A DNA stretch of 64,000 nt from Mesorhizobium_B sp035998495 (GTDB lineage: Bacteria > Pseudomonadota > Alphaproteobacteria > Rhizobiales > Rhizobiaceae). The notes below the pieces were generated by a model. That model had not been told where the DNA came from and did not search any database. It saw only the letters and a list, made by a program, of their open reading frames with translations. Positions 48,701-57,060 of this stretch are shown piece after piece. Every line of letters begins with the position of its first letter. Position 1 is the stretch's first letter. The stretch spans positions 14,666 through 78,665 of the forward strand of contig DASYHP010000038.1 in the NCBI GenBank assembly GCA_035998495.1, given 5' to 3'. Made by a program: the position numbers and the translations under genes.

Positions 48701-49993
48701 TTGCCGCAGTTGATTTTCGTCGCCCGCGAGCGGCACCGTGAGGAGCCGCGGGTGGCGGCCTCGCCTGAAACCGTGAAGCGCTTCGCGAAGCTCGGTTTCG
48801 CGGTCGTCGTCGAGGCCGGCGCGGGGCAGGGCTCGCGGATCACGGATGAGGATTTTTTCGCCGCCGGCGCCCGCGTCGGTTCGGCTCAGGATGCCCCCGC
48901 CGCCGATATCGTGCTGAAGGTGCGGCGTCCCGAGGCGGACGAGGCTGCCGGCTACAAGCCGGGCGCTGCGGTCTTCGCGATCATGGACCCGTTCGGCCAG
49001 GATGCGGCTCTCCGGGCGCTGGCCGAAGCCGGGCTCACGAGCTTCGCCATGGAGTTGATGCCACGCATCACGCGTGCGCAAAGCATGGACGTGCTGTCGT
49101 CCCAGGCCAATCTCGCGGGTTACCAGGCCGTAATCGACGCGGCCGCCGAGTATGACCGCGCCCTGCCCATGATGATGACGGCGGCCGGCACCGTGCCTGC
49201 GGCGCGCGTCTTCGTCATGGGGGCTGGCGTGGCGGGCCTGCAGGCCATCGCCACCGCGCGCCGGCTGGGCGCGGTGGTGACGGCCACCGACGTTCGCCCC
49301 GCGGCACGCGAGCAGGTCGCCTCCTTGGGCGCTAAGTTCGTCGCGGTGGAGGACGACGAGTTCCGCGCGGCCGAAACGACGGCCGGCTACGCCAAGGAGA
49401 TGTCGACCGAATACCAGGCCAAGCAGGCCGCGCTTGTGGCCGAGCACATCGCCAAGCAGGACATCGTCATCACCACGGCGCTCATTCCCGGACGACCCGC
49501 CCCGCGGCTTGTGACCAAAGCCATGCTCAGCAGCATGAAGCCGGGCTCCGTGCTCGTCGACCTCGCGGTGGAGCGGGGCGGCAATGTGGAAGGAGCAGCG
49601 GCTGGACAAGTTGTCGAGCTCGACAACGGCGTGAAGGTCGTGGGCCACGCCAACATGCCGGGCCGCGTGGCGGCCTCCGCCTCGACGCTCTACGCCAAGA
49701 ACCTCTATGCCTTCATCGAAACCATGGCGGACAAGGGTGCGGGGACATTCGCGATCCTGCGCGAGGATGAGCTCGTCAAGGCGACGATGCTGACGGATGG
49801 CGGGCGCATCGTGCATCCGCGCTTCGCGCCGCCGATGCAGGCGGAGCCTGAGCCCTCAACCGTCGCGCGCTCCGAGGATGCGGCTCCGCCCGATCCTGTG
49901 ATGCCCGATGTGGCGCAGGGATCCGCGCCGGCGGAGGTGCCGACAACCGATTCGGTTCGCGAGAAGATCGACGCCACCCGAGGCTATTCGTGA
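48701..49993 (+). CDS. pntAA: NAD(P) transhydrogenase alpha subunit, part 1
   Basis: The 430-residue protein starts at TTG 48701, with AAGGAAGGGG about 8 bp upstream. This is the NAD(H)-binding domain I of proton-translocating transhydrogenase: an alanine dehydrogenase-like N-terminal half (Arg-His-Arg-Glu-Glu-Pro-Arg-Val-Ala), then Gly-Ala-Gly-Val-Ala-Gly-Leu-Gln-Ala near residue 173 for dinucleotide binding. The Pro/Ala-rich last 60 residues serve as a linker. With the next two genes it couples hydride transfer from NADH to NADP with proton influx. The stop overlaps the next start by one base. Confidence 0.95.
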   Translation: MPQLIFVARERHREEPRVAASPETVKRFAKLGFAVVVEAGAGQGSRITDEDFFAAGARVGSAQDAPAADIVLKVRRPEADEAAGYKPGAAVFAIMDPFGQDAALRALAEAGLTSFAMELMPRITRAQSMDVLSSQANLAGYQAVIDAAAEYDRALPMMMTAAGTVPAARVFVMGAGVAGLQAIATARRLGAVVTATDVRPAAREQVASLGAKFVAVEDDEFRAAETTAGYAKEMSTEYQAKQAALVAEHIAKQDIVITTALIPGRPAPRLVTKAMLSSMKPGSVLVDLAVERGGNVEGAAAGQVVELDNGVKVVGHANMPGRVAASASTLYAKNLYAFIETMADKGAGTFAILREDELVKATMLTDGGRIVHPRFAPPMQAEPEPSTVARSEDAAPPDPVMPDVAQGSAPAEVPTTDSVREKIDATRGYS

Positions 49994-50424
49994 TGGACGA
50001 ACAAACCACACTCCAGCGCGCCCTCGACCAGCTCGACCAGGCGGTGGCGGCCGTCCGGCTCGCCATCATCGATCTGGAACGCGCAGGGGGCGCGGTCGAC
50101 GCGGCAAGCGCGGCGGCCCATGCCGCTTCGGGCGGAGCGGTCGATCCCTTCGTGTTCCGCTTCGCGATCTTCCTGCTCGCCATCTTCGTCGGCTACTATG
50201 TCGTGTGGTCGGTGACGCCCGCGCTGCACACGCCACTGATGGCCGTCACCAACGCCATCTCGTCGGTGATCGTGGTGGGCGCCCTGTTGGCCGTCGGCAT
50301 CTCGGCTTCCGGGCTCGCCACCGGCTTCGGCTTCATTGCGCTCGTGCTGGCAGCCGTGAACATCTTCGGCGGCTTCCTCGTCACCCAGCGCATGCTCGCC
50401 ATGTACAAGAAGAAGGAGCGGTGA
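49993..50424 (+). CDS. pntAB: NAD(P) transhydrogenase alpha subunit, part 2 (membrane)
   Basis: The 143-residue protein begins at ATG 49993, inside the pntAA stop. A coiled, Ala-rich N-terminal 55 residues is followed by three to four membrane helices (Phe-Arg-Phe-Ala-Ile-Phe-Leu-Leu; Thr-Pro-Leu-Met-Ala-Val-Thr-Asn-Ala-Ile-Ser-Ser; Asn-Ile-Phe-Gly-Gly-Phe). The Thr-Pro-Leu-Met-(x)-Val-Thr-Asn block is typical of the PntA membrane domain. The long N-terminal extension before the helices is more than most homologues carry. It forms half of the proton channel. Confidence 0.94.
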   Translation: MDEQTTLQRALDQLDQAVAAVRLAIIDLERAGGAVDAASAAAHAASGGAVDPFVFRFAIFLLAIFVGYYVVWSVTPALHTPLMAVTNAISSVIVVGALLAVGISASGLATGFGFIALVLAAVNIFGGFLVTQRMLAMYKKKER

Positions 50425-50432
50425 GCCCGCAA

Positions 50433-51827
50433 ATGAGCGCCGACGTCGCCTCCTTCCTTTATCTCGTCTCCGCCATCCTCTTCATCCTGGCGCTCAGGGG
50501 TCTGTCGCACCCCACGACCAGTCGGCAGGGCAACATCTTCGGCATGGTGGGCATGGGGATCGCGATCCTCACCACCTTGTTGCTCGCCACCCCCTCCTTC
50601 GGCGGACTGCTCCTCATCCTCCTGGGGCTTGGGTTCGGCGGCGCTGCCGGCGCGGTGATCGCCCGACGCATCCCCATGACCTCCATGCCCCAACTCGTGG
50701 CGGCCTTCCACAGCCTGGTGGGTTTGGCCGCCGTGATGGTGGCCGCCGCCGCGATCCATTCGCCGGAAAGCTTCAGCATCGGCACCACCGGCGACATCCA
50801 CGGCCAGGCGCTTATTGAGATGAGCCTGGGCGTCGCCATCGGCGCTGTCACGTTTACGGGCTCGGTGATCGCCTTCCTGAAGCTCGACGGCCGCATGTCG
50901 GGCAAGCCGATCCTGCTGCCCAACCGGCACATCATCAATGCCGCGCTCGGCGTTGCCCTGGTGCTCCTCATCGCCATCCTGGTGGGCTCGGAAAGCAAGC
51001 TCGTCTTCTGGCTGATCGTGCTCGTGAGCCTCGCGCTCGGCGTTCTCCTCATCATCCCCATCGGCGGCGCCGACATGCCCGTCGTCGTGTCCATGCTGAA
51101 CTCCTATTCCGGCTGGGCGGCCGCAGCCCTCGGCTTCACGCTCGGCAATCTCGCGCTCATCATCACGGGCGCGCTGGTGGGCTCGTCGGGCGCGATCCTC
51201 AGCTACATCATGTGCAAAGGGATGAACCGGAGCTTCATTTCCGTCATCCTCGGCGGCTTCGGCGGCGAGACGGCGGCCAGCGCCTCCGACGGCGTCGAGC
51301 GCTCCGTCAAGCAGGGCTCGGCCGAGGACGCGGCCTATCTCATGCAGAATGCGCAGAAGGTGATCATCGTGCCGGGCTACGGCATGGCGGTGGCGCAGGC
51401 CCAGCACGCGCTGCGCGAGATGGCCGACAAGCTGAAGGCGCGCGGCGTGGATGTGAAATACGCGATCCACCCCGTCGCCGGCCGCATGCCCGGCCACATG
51501 AATGTGCTGCTCGCCGAAGCCAATGTTCCTTACGACGAAGTGTTCGAACTCGAGGACGTCAATTCCGAGTTCGCCCAGGCCGATGTCGCCTATGTGATCG
51601 GCGCCAACGACGTGACCAACCCCGCCGCGCGCGACGACAAGACCTCGCCCATCTACGGCATGCCGATCCTCGACGTGGACAAGGCCCGCACCTGCCTCTT
51701 CGTGAAGCGCAGCCTCGGCTCCGGCTACGCCGGCATCGACAACACGCTGTTCTACAAGGACGGCACCATGATGCTTCTGGGCGACGCCAAGAAGGTGACG
51801 GACGACATCGTCAAGAATCTGGAATAG
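50433..51827 (+). CDS. pntB: NAD(P) transhydrogenase beta subunit
   Basis: The 464-residue protein starts at ATG 50433, or at GTG 50421, which overlaps the pntAB stop but sits only 2 bp from the GGAG; either is possible. The first 270 residues hold eight to nine membrane helices of the proton channel, with a conserved Asn-Ser-Tyr-Ser-Gly-Trp-Ala-Ala-Ala-Leu. From about 290 is the NADP(H)-binding domain III, with Gly-Tyr-Gly-Met-Ala-Val-Ala-Gln-Ala-Gln and Lys-Arg-Ser-Leu-Gly-Ser-Gly-Tyr-Ala-Gly. Length is standard. It ends the operon and converges with an MFS gene, with 4 bp between. Confidence 0.95.
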   Translation: MSADVASFLYLVSAILFILALRGLSHPTTSRQGNIFGMVGMGIAILTTLLLATPSFGGLLLILLGLGFGGAAGAVIARRIPMTSMPQLVAAFHSLVGLAAVMVAAAAIHSPESFSIGTTGDIHGQALIEMSLGVAIGAVTFTGSVIAFLKLDGRMSGKPILLPNRHIINAALGVALVLLIAILVGSESKLVFWLIVLVSLALGVLLIIPIGGADMPVVVSMLNSYSGWAAAALGFTLGNLALIITGALVGSSGAILSYIMCKGMNRSFISVILGGFGGETAASASDGVERSVKQGSAEDAAYLMQNAQKVIIVPGYGMAVAQAQHALREMADKLKARGVDVKYAIHPVAGRMPGHMNVLLAEANVPYDEVFELEDVNSEFAQADVAYVIGANDVTNPAARDDKTSPIYGMPILDVDKARTCLFVKRSLGSGYAGIDNTLFYKDGTMMLLGDAKKVTDDIVKNLE

Positions 51828-51831
51828 CGTT

Positions 51832-53283
51832 TCACGCCGCCGCCCGGGCGAGCTCGGCTGGCGTCGCGGCCAGCGTGGTCAACCGCCAGGCGGCGGCCAC
51901 GCCGATCAGCGCCAGGGGCACGAAGGCGAGGAACAGCCAGGGCGCGACCGCGGCCGCGGTCGGCCCGCTCAACCCTTCCGAAAAGCCCGCGGCGTTCGCC
52001 ACGATCCCGCACAGCGCGGCGCCCGCGGCATAGCCGATGCGCTGGAGCGCCGACACGCCGGACGCCGCCACCGTGCGCTCGTCGGGCCGGGCCGAGGCCA
52101 CCACGAGCCGGGTGGCGAACGGCCAGGCGATGCCGAAGCCGCCGCCCTGCAGGAGCGCGCAGAACAGGATCAGCGGGATCGAGCCCGACGGCACCGCGTA
52201 GGCGAAGCCGGCGAGCCCGCCCGCGATCATCAGCGCGCCGCCGAAGATCAGGAGCCGCTCGCGGGCAGGCGGTGCGTTGGCGACCAGGATGGACAGGAGC
52301 GACCACGCGATCGACTCGGCCGCGATCACATAGCCTGTGGTCAGCACGGAGATCCCGTGCAGGGTGGTCAGGATGAGCGGGCCGTAAATGAAGAAGGAGC
52401 AGGTCGCCACCGACAGGCTGCCCATCATGATCATGCCGCTGCCGAGCGCCGTGTCCGGCCGGAACATGCCGGAGGGGAACAAGCGCGAGCGCGGCTGTCT
52501 GCCGTCGATCACGAAGAACAGGATCAATCCCACGACGCCCGCGGCGAACAGCAAGGCGGCGCGGAGGAACGGCGCCACGCCCGAGGCGGCGATCAGCGTG
52601 ACGCCGACCACAAGGCATGCGAGCGGCAGGAACGGGAAGGGCGGGGCCTCGCCGTCCACAGGCTGAAGGGCGGCGCCCCGGCGCAGCACAAGCAAGGTCA
52701 GGCCGGCCACAAGGAGGCCGCATATGGTGAACAGGCCGAAGCCCGCGCGCCACGACAGATATTCGGCGAAAAGCGCGCCTAAGAGCGGCCCGCTGAAGGC
52801 CGCGACGCCCCAGATCGCGGAGATGATGGCGAAGAGCTTCGGCCAGATCGCGCGCGGGAACAGCCGCTCCACCGAGACGAAGGCCAACCCCATCAGCCCG
52901 CCGCCGCCCAGGCCCTCGATCACGCGGCCCAGCAGGAACAGCGGCATGGTGGGCGCGGTGGCGCACAGCCCCGCGCCCGTCGCGAACAGCAGGGCCGCCA
53001 CAATCATGGTGGCGCGCAAGCTCAGATAGCTGATCAGCCGGCCCGCGGCCGCGCCCGCGGCGATCGCGCCCAGCTCGTAAAGGGAGAGCGACCAACCCAC
53101 CATCTCCACGCCCGACAGGTCGCGCACCAGCGCCGGCATGATGGTCGCCACCATGGTCTCATTGGTGGCGTGAAGCAGGATGCCCGAACTGATGAAGCAG
53201 AAGCGGCCGAGATCGCCACTTCGCCAAAGCGCGGACCAGTCCACCGGCGGGACTTGCGCGGGGGCGGGGTGTTCGGCTGCCAT
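51832..53283 (-). CDS. MFS exporter, EmrB/DHA2-like
   Basis: The 483-residue membrane protein has about 14 predicted helices. An N-terminal MFS motif A-like loop (Gly-Arg-Leu-Ile-Ser-Tyr-Leu-Ser-Leu-Arg) follows the second helix, and Gly-Arg-Val-Ile-Glu-Gly-Leu-Gly-Gly-Gly-Gly is the DHA-type motif of helix 4. The chain is 10-30 residues shorter than EmrB. It most likely expels a hydrophobic toxicant or metabolite by proton antiport; substrate unknown. It is transcribed alone, with a large hairpin repeat in the gap upstream. Confidence 0.88.
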   Translation of the reverse strand: MAAEHPAPAQVPPVDWSALWRSGDLGRFCFISSGILLHATNETMVATIMPALVRDLSGVEMVGWSLSLYELGAIAAGAAAGRLISYLSLRATMIVAALLFATGAGLCATAPTMPLFLLGRVIEGLGGGGLMGLAFVSVERLFPRAIWPKLFAIISAIWGVAAFSGPLLGALFAEYLSWRAGFGLFTICGLLVAGLTLLVLRRGAALQPVDGEAPPFPFLPLACLVVGVTLIAASGVAPFLRAALLFAAGVVGLILFFVIDGRQPRSRLFPSGMFRPDTALGSGMIMMGSLSVATCSFFIYGPLILTTLHGISVLTTGYVIAAESIAWSLLSILVANAPPARERLLIFGGALMIAGGLAGFAYAVPSGSIPLILFCALLQGGGFGIAWPFATRLVVASARPDERTVAASGVSALQRIGYAAGAALCGIVANAAGFSEGLSGPTAAAVAPWLFLAFVPLALIGVAAAWRLTTLAATPAELARAAA

Positions 53284-53367
53284 GGGAACGAAGCTCCTCC
53301 GGCGCCGAATTGGAGCACAGCCGCCCGCCAGGCAAGGCGGAGCGCTTGCGCCAGCGCGGCGTTGTCT

Positions 53368-53406
53368 TGGACCATGACCGTTTCAGGTTGAAGCGGTCAT
53401 GGTCCA
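53368..53406. repeat. 39-bp hairpin repeat
   Basis: TGGACCATGACCG (53368-53380) is repeated in inverse complement at 53394-53406. The 13-nt loop itself pairs through TTCA/TGAA with a T-G wobble, giving an almost continuous 18-bp stem with a 3-nt loop. It looks like a dispersed extragenic palindrome and may end transcription from the DUF992 gene. Confidence 0.65.
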
Positions 53407-53421
53407 CCGCCCGTCGTCGTG

Positions 53422-53486
53422 GCGCATGATCTTGCCTGGAAGCCTGCGACTTTTCGCTGGCGCAGGCCTTCGATTCGGGATCAGGC
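53422..53486. repeat. 65-bp dispersed repeat, copy A
   Basis: This block aligns without gaps with 55008-55072 over 65 bp, 52 positions identical by my count. Shared cores include GCGCATGA, CCTGGAAGCCTGC and TTCGGGATCA. It lies right after the DUF992 stop side and, with copy B in the same orientation, brackets the DUF992 and TPR genes. Confidence 0.6.
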
Positions 53487-53498
53487 TCCGGCGCCGCG

Positions 53499-53981
53499 CT
53501 ATTTCAGGGAGTGATAGAGCTCCAGCGCGGCCACCCCGAGCGATACGTTCAAGCCCGTCTGCGCCTGCACGCTGAGCGGTTGCAGCACGAAGGCGCGGCC
53601 CGAGCCGCCCACAAGCAGGTTCGCGCCGCCGCCCGTCACCACGGTGGCCTCCGCGCCCGCGCCGACGTAAGCGCCGGCCAAAGCCCCCGGGTCGTAGGTG
53701 TCCCAACCCGCCGCCAGCACCGCCCAGGTCAGCGTGCCCTGATTGGTCACGCCCAGGTCCACGCCGAACTTGGAAAGCACCCCTGAATAGGACTCACGAG
53801 CGAAGGATTCGTCGGAGGGGCGGAAGGTGCAGGTCACGGGTTTGTTGGAGGCCACCACCAGTCCCGTTCCGCCACCGATCTCGCAGTCGAGCAGGCCGAG
53901 CTGGAGATTGCCGGATTGGGCCGACGTGGCGAACAGGGCGGCGCCCGCCAAAGCGGCCGCCGCGAGCCAGCGCTTTATCAT
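53499..53981 (-). CDS. DUF992 secreted protein
   Basis: The 160-residue protein starts at ATG 53981, with GAGGAG 7 bp upstream. A Sec signal peptide (basic start, Ala-rich core, cleavage near Ala-Gln-Ser-Gly) precedes a compact beta-rich domain. Only two Cys are seen (Gly-Leu-Leu-Asp-Cys and Val-Thr-Cys-Thr-Phe), which could form a disulfide. The Leu-(x)2-Cys start and the Gly-Ala-Gly-Ala-Glu-Ala-Thr-Val run are characteristic of DUF992, a periplasmic family of unknown function restricted largely to Hyphomicrobiales. Confidence 0.88.
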   Translation of the reverse strand: MIKRWLAAAALAGAALFATSAQSGNLQLGLLDCEIGGGTGLVVASNKPVTCTFRPSDESFARESYSGVLSKFGVDLGVTNQGTLTWAVLAAGWDTYDPGALAGAYVGAGAEATVVTGGGANLLVGGSGRAFVLQPLSVQAQTGLNVSLGVAALELYHSLK

Positions 53982-54135
53982 CGCATCACTCCTCAACAGG
54001 ATTCTGGTTTCCCCGACCGGAGCGGAGAACCCGAAGAGGCGCGCCTAAGTTCCCTCGGACCTTACAGCATGTGGACGCCGCAGGCCCTCTACGGCTTTCG
54101 GAGCTCGACGCGCTGGAAAGAAAAAGTCTTGCCGC

Positions 54136-54978
54136 TCACGCCCGGCGGGTGCGCGCGAGCCCATCTTTCGCGGGCTGGTAGTTCGGGTCGAGCTGCACGG
54201 CGCGTTGGAAGGATTTCGACGCGCGCTGGCGGTCGCCGCGGCGCTCGTAGATCAGCGCCTGGTTGGTCCAGCTCTCGGCGTTGTCGCCGTCGAGTTTGAT
54301 CGCCTGATTGAAGTCGGCGAAGGCGTTGTCCTCGTCATTGGTGGCGAGGTAGGAGAGGCCGCGGCCGTTATAGGGTTCGGCCGCGTCGGGGGCCAGGCTG
54401 ATGGCCGTCGAGAAATCCTCGATGGCGAAGGCGTGCTGGCCCTGACTCTGATAGATCAGGCCGCGATTGTGATAGGCGCGCGGGTCGGTCGTGTCGAGCT
54501 GGATGGCCTGCTGGAAATCGTTGAAGGCGTCCTGCACGCGGCCGGCCTTCCGGTAGAGATTGCCGCGGCCGATATAGGCGGCGTCGTAGGCCGGGTTGAT
54601 CTGGAGCGATCGGTTGTAGTCGGCGAGCGCGCTGCCCTGGTCGCCCAGGAAGCGGTGGATCAGCGCACGGTTAGCATAGGCCTGGTAGAAGTCGGGCTTG
54701 AGCTGGAGGGCGGCGTCGAAGTCGCTCAGCGCCTCCTGGAAGCGGCCGCCGCGGCCGTAAGCCGATCCGCGGACGTTGTAGGCTTCGGGATCGCGCGGAT
54801 TGCGCTCGATCACGGCTGTGAGGGAAGCGATGTTCTGATCCGAGCCTTGCGCAAGGTCGATGGTGCTGAGCTCGCCCTGCGGGCCGGTCTGGCAGCCTGC
54901 CAGAAGCAAGGCGCCCAGAAAAGCCGCGGCCGCGCGGCCGCGCCAAGCCGATCGAGGGTGAGCCAGACTTGCGTTCAT
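54136..54978 (-). CDS. TPR-repeat lipoprotein
   Basis: This 280-residue protein has its start at ATG 54978; the long frame beyond it overlaps rpsU and is not coding. The signal peptide ends in the lipobox Leu-Ala-Gly-Cys near residue 28. Then follow about six tetratricopeptide repeats of 34 residues, from residue 60 to the end, each with the pattern Ala-Tyr-(x)2-Arg-Gly-(x)n-Tyr and a following Ala-(x)-Ala-Asp-Phe. It should be anchored in the envelope and act as a protein-interaction scaffold, possibly in cell-wall or division control like NlpI (inference). The 160 bp to the DUF992 gene contain nothing recognised. Confidence 0.9.
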   Translation of the reverse strand: MNASLAHPRSAWRGRAAAAFLGALLLAGCQTGPQGELSTIDLAQGSDQNIASLTAVIERNPRDPEAYNVRGSAYGRGGRFQEALSDFDAALQLKPDFYQAYANRALIHRFLGDQGSALADYNRSLQINPAYDAAYIGRGNLYRKAGRVQDAFNDFQQAIQLDTTDPRAYHNRGLIYQSQGQHAFAIEDFSTAISLAPDAAEPYNGRGLSYLATNDEDNAFADFNQAIKLDGDNAESWTNQALIYERRGDRQRASKSFQRAVQLDPNYQPAKDGLARTRRA

Positions 54979-55007
54979 CGGCGGAAGCTTCCCGGAATGC
55001 TTTTTCT

Positions 55008-55072
55008 GCGCATGACCTGACCTGGAAGCCTGCAACGTCTTGCTGCCGCCGACCTTCAGTTCGGGATCATGC
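55008..55072. repeat. 65-bp dispersed repeat, copy B
   Basis: This is the direct partner of 53422-53486, in the same orientation, positioned just upstream of the TPR lipoprotein start. Identity is about 80 percent over 65 bp by direct comparison. Confidence 0.6.
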
Positions 55073-55198
55073 CTCGGCGCTCGCGCGGTCCCGCGCTGTC
55101 GGACCCAATGTCGGAGCCCGCGAAAAGACGGAAGGCGCGGCGAACCCGCCCCACCTCTCACGCATAACCACTGAAAGAGACGAAAACTTGGCGCGGCG

Positions 55199-55222
55199 CA
55201 GGCGCTTCGGCCGAAGCGCCTG
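55199..55222 (-). terminator. 24-bp perfect palindrome after rpsU
   Basis: A fully self-complementary 24-bp sequence with core CTTCGGCCGAAG begins 27 bp after the rpsU stop. On the minus strand a short T-run (GTTTTCG) occurs only about 17 nt beyond the stem, so it is a weak or factor-assisted terminator or a 3'-end stabiliser. Confidence 0.5.
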
Positions 55223-55249
55223 TCTGTACGAGCGTTCCGGGACCGCGCC

Positions 55250-55507
55250 TCAGCGCGCCGCCGGACGGCCTGGGGCGGCTGTCGCCGGCTTGGGCGTCGC
55301 GGGGAGGAGGCCTTCGCGCTGGGCGCGCTTGCGGGCCAGCTTGCGGGCGCGGCGAACGGCTTCAGCCTTTTCGCGGGCCCGCTTTTCCGACGGCTTCTCA
55401 TAGTGGCCCCGCATCTTCATCTCGCGGAAGATGCCTTCGCGCTGCATCTTCTTCTTCAAGGCGCGCAGCGCCTGATCAACATTGTTGTCGCGGACGAGTA
55501 CTTGCAC
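55250..55507 (-). CDS. rpsU: 30S ribosomal protein S21
   Basis: The 85-residue protein starts at GTG 55507. It has the S21 start Val-Leu-Val-Arg-Asp-Asn-Asn-Val-Asp-Gln-Ala-Leu-Arg-Ala-Leu-Lys-Lys and the Lys/Arg-rich middle. A basic Ala/Pro-rich extension of about 20 residues is typical of alphaproteobacteria. It acts on the 30S subunit near the anti-Shine-Dalgarno region. A hairpin with a T-run lies just 43 bp ahead of the start. Confidence 0.96.
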   Translation of the reverse strand: MQVLVRDNNVDQALRALKKKMQREGIFREMKMRGHYEKPSEKRAREKAEAVRRARKLARKRAQREGLLPATPKPATAAPGRPAAR

Positions 55508-55549
55508 GGGCGATCCTGATCCCTGTTGTTGCGTCGATGCGTTCCATAG

Positions 55550-55581
55550 AAAAAAGGCGCGATGCTCACGGCTCGCGCCTT
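55550..55581 (-). terminator. intrinsic terminator upstream of rpsU, downstream of MFS gene
   Basis: On the minus strand GGCGCGA (55573-55579) pairs with TCGCGCC (55556-55562) around a 10-nt loop and is followed by six T (55550-55555). It follows the TetA-like MFS stop by 64 bp and precedes the rpsU GTG by only 43 bp. It can therefore be an MFS terminator or an attenuator in the rpsU leader. Confidence 0.85.
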
Positions 55582-55644
55582 CCGCGGCTTTGACGCCGAG
55601 GAAATTGGCGGGCTCTTAGCAGAGCCGGGGCAAGCTGTCGAGCC

Positions 55645-56907
55645 TCAAAAACGCCCTTCAAGCCTTCGCAACTTAAGCCGTTCGGCATGTCCTGCCCGGC
55701 GCGCCACGCTCCAGCCCAAAGCCGCGCCGGCGAGCAACACGCCGGCGGCGATCAGGAAGGATAAACCGGCGAGCGCCGGCGTTGCGCCGGGCTGAACGGT
55801 GGCCGAATAGACCGCGCCGAAGAAAAGCGGGGAAGCGATGCCCGCGATGCTGGCCAGGCTGTTGTTGGCGCCCTGCAACTGACCCTGCTCGGATTCCGAC
55901 ACACGGCGCGTCATCAGCGACTGAAGCGTCGGCATGGCGAAGCCCCACAGCGCGTTGGGCAGGATGGCGAGCGCGAACAGCGTGGCCGTGGGCGCCAGTC
56001 CCATGGCGGCGATGCCGAGCGAGCCGCCCAGGAGCCCCAGGATCATGGTGGTCCGGTCGCCGAGCCGCTTCACCACCGGACCGACGAGCGCACCCTGCAC
56101 CAGCATGTCGAGCGCGCCCACGACCGCCAGCAGCAGGCCCACCTCCCATGCGCTCCAGCCGAAGCGATAGCCGGCATAGAGGACATAGACGGCCGAAAAG
56201 ACGTGGTGGGCGGAGTAGAGGAGGAAGTTCACCACGGCCAAGCCCGTCAGCTCGGAATGCGAGCGCAGAAGTTTCAGCGCGCCCACCGGGTTCGCGCGTC
56301 TCCATGAGAAGGCCATGCGCTTCTCCGGCACGAGCGATTCGGGCAGAAGGAACAGGCCGTAAAGGAAGGTGACGCCGCTCAACCCGGCCGCTGCCCAGAA
56401 CGGCGCGCGGGGGCCGAGCTCGCCCAATATCCCGCCCAGGAGCGGACCCAGGATGAAGCCGCCGCCGAAGGCCGCGCCGATGAGCCCGAAAGCCTTCGCC
56501 CGGCCCTCGGGCGGGGTGATGTCGGCCATATAGGCATAGACCGCGGTGAACGACGATGTGGTGACGCCGGCGATGATGCGGCCGAGCGCCAACCACCACA
56601 AGTCGGGTGCCAACGCCATCAGCACATAGTCGAGCGCGAGTCCCGCGCAGGAGATCAGGATCACCGGCCGCCGTCCGAAGCGGTCAGACAATGAGCCGAT
56701 CAGCGGCGAGGCCAAGAACTGCATCCCCGCCCACAGCGCGACGAACACGCCGTTGATCCATCCGGCGGCGGCATTCGAGCCCGCGAACTCCTCGATGAGA
56801 AGCGGCAGAACGGGGATGATGATGCCCATCGACATGACATCGATGACGGCGACCACCAGAACGAAGGCAATGGCGGCCTTGCGGCCGCTCGCGCGGATCG
56901 GTGACAT
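55645..56907 (-). CDS. MFS transporter, TetA/TCR-like
   Basis: The 420-residue, 12-helix protein has motif A, Gly-Ser-Leu-Ser-Asp-Arg-Phe-Gly-Arg-Arg-Pro, in loop 2-3 near residue 75 and Gly-Arg-Ile-Ile-Ala-Gly-Val near residue 107. It has Glu-Gly-Arg-Ala-Lys-Ala-Phe-Gly and Gly-Pro-Leu-Leu-Gly-Gly near residue 155, the TCR layout of Tet(A)-type drug/proton antiporters. Family resemblance does not prove tetracycline export; many chromosomal members of this group are of unknown specificity. The gene is alone between the amidase and rpsU. Confidence 0.88.
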   Translation of the reverse strand: MSPIRASGRKAAIAFVLVVAVIDVMSMGIIIPVLPLLIEEFAGSNAAAGWINGVFVALWAGMQFLASPLIGSLSDRFGRRPVILISCAGLALDYVLMALAPDLWWLALGRIIAGVTTSSFTAVYAYMADITPPEGRAKAFGLIGAAFGGGFILGPLLGGILGELGPRAPFWAAAGLSGVTFLYGLFLLPESLVPEKRMAFSWRRANPVGALKLLRSHSELTGLAVVNFLLYSAHHVFSAVYVLYAGYRFGWSAWEVGLLLAVVGALDMLVQGALVGPVVKRLGDRTTMILGLLGGSLGIAAMGLAPTATLFALAILPNALWGFAMPTLQSLMTRRVSESEQGQLQGANNSLASIAGIASPLFFGAVYSATVQPGATPALAGLSFLIAAGVLLAGAALGWSVARRAGHAERLKLRRLEGRF

Positions 56908-57024
56908 GGGAGCAGGCTCGGCTGTTGGAGCGCCGCCTTATAGGCCGAAGGCCGCGTGCGAACCAGCCGCCGCCGCTGACCCGGCCATCAATTCTGCTGA
57001 TCGGTTCTCCGAGAGCGGCGGCGT

Positions 57025-57060
57025 ACGTCCTCAAACCAGAGACGCACGTCCTCAAACCAG
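57025..57060. repeat. 15-bp direct repeat at the amidase 3' end
   Basis: ACGTCCTCAAACCAG occurs perfectly at 57025-57039 and 57046-57060. The second copy contains the TGA stop of the minus-strand amidase gene (57052-57054). The arrangement looks like a small tandem duplication of the gene end. Confidence 0.7.

Noticed and set aside
55645..56907. Tetracycline-resistance gene
   Set aside because: The family similarity is real, but no tetR-type repressor is adjacent and the specificity of chromosomal TCR-like MFS proteins cannot be read from sequence.
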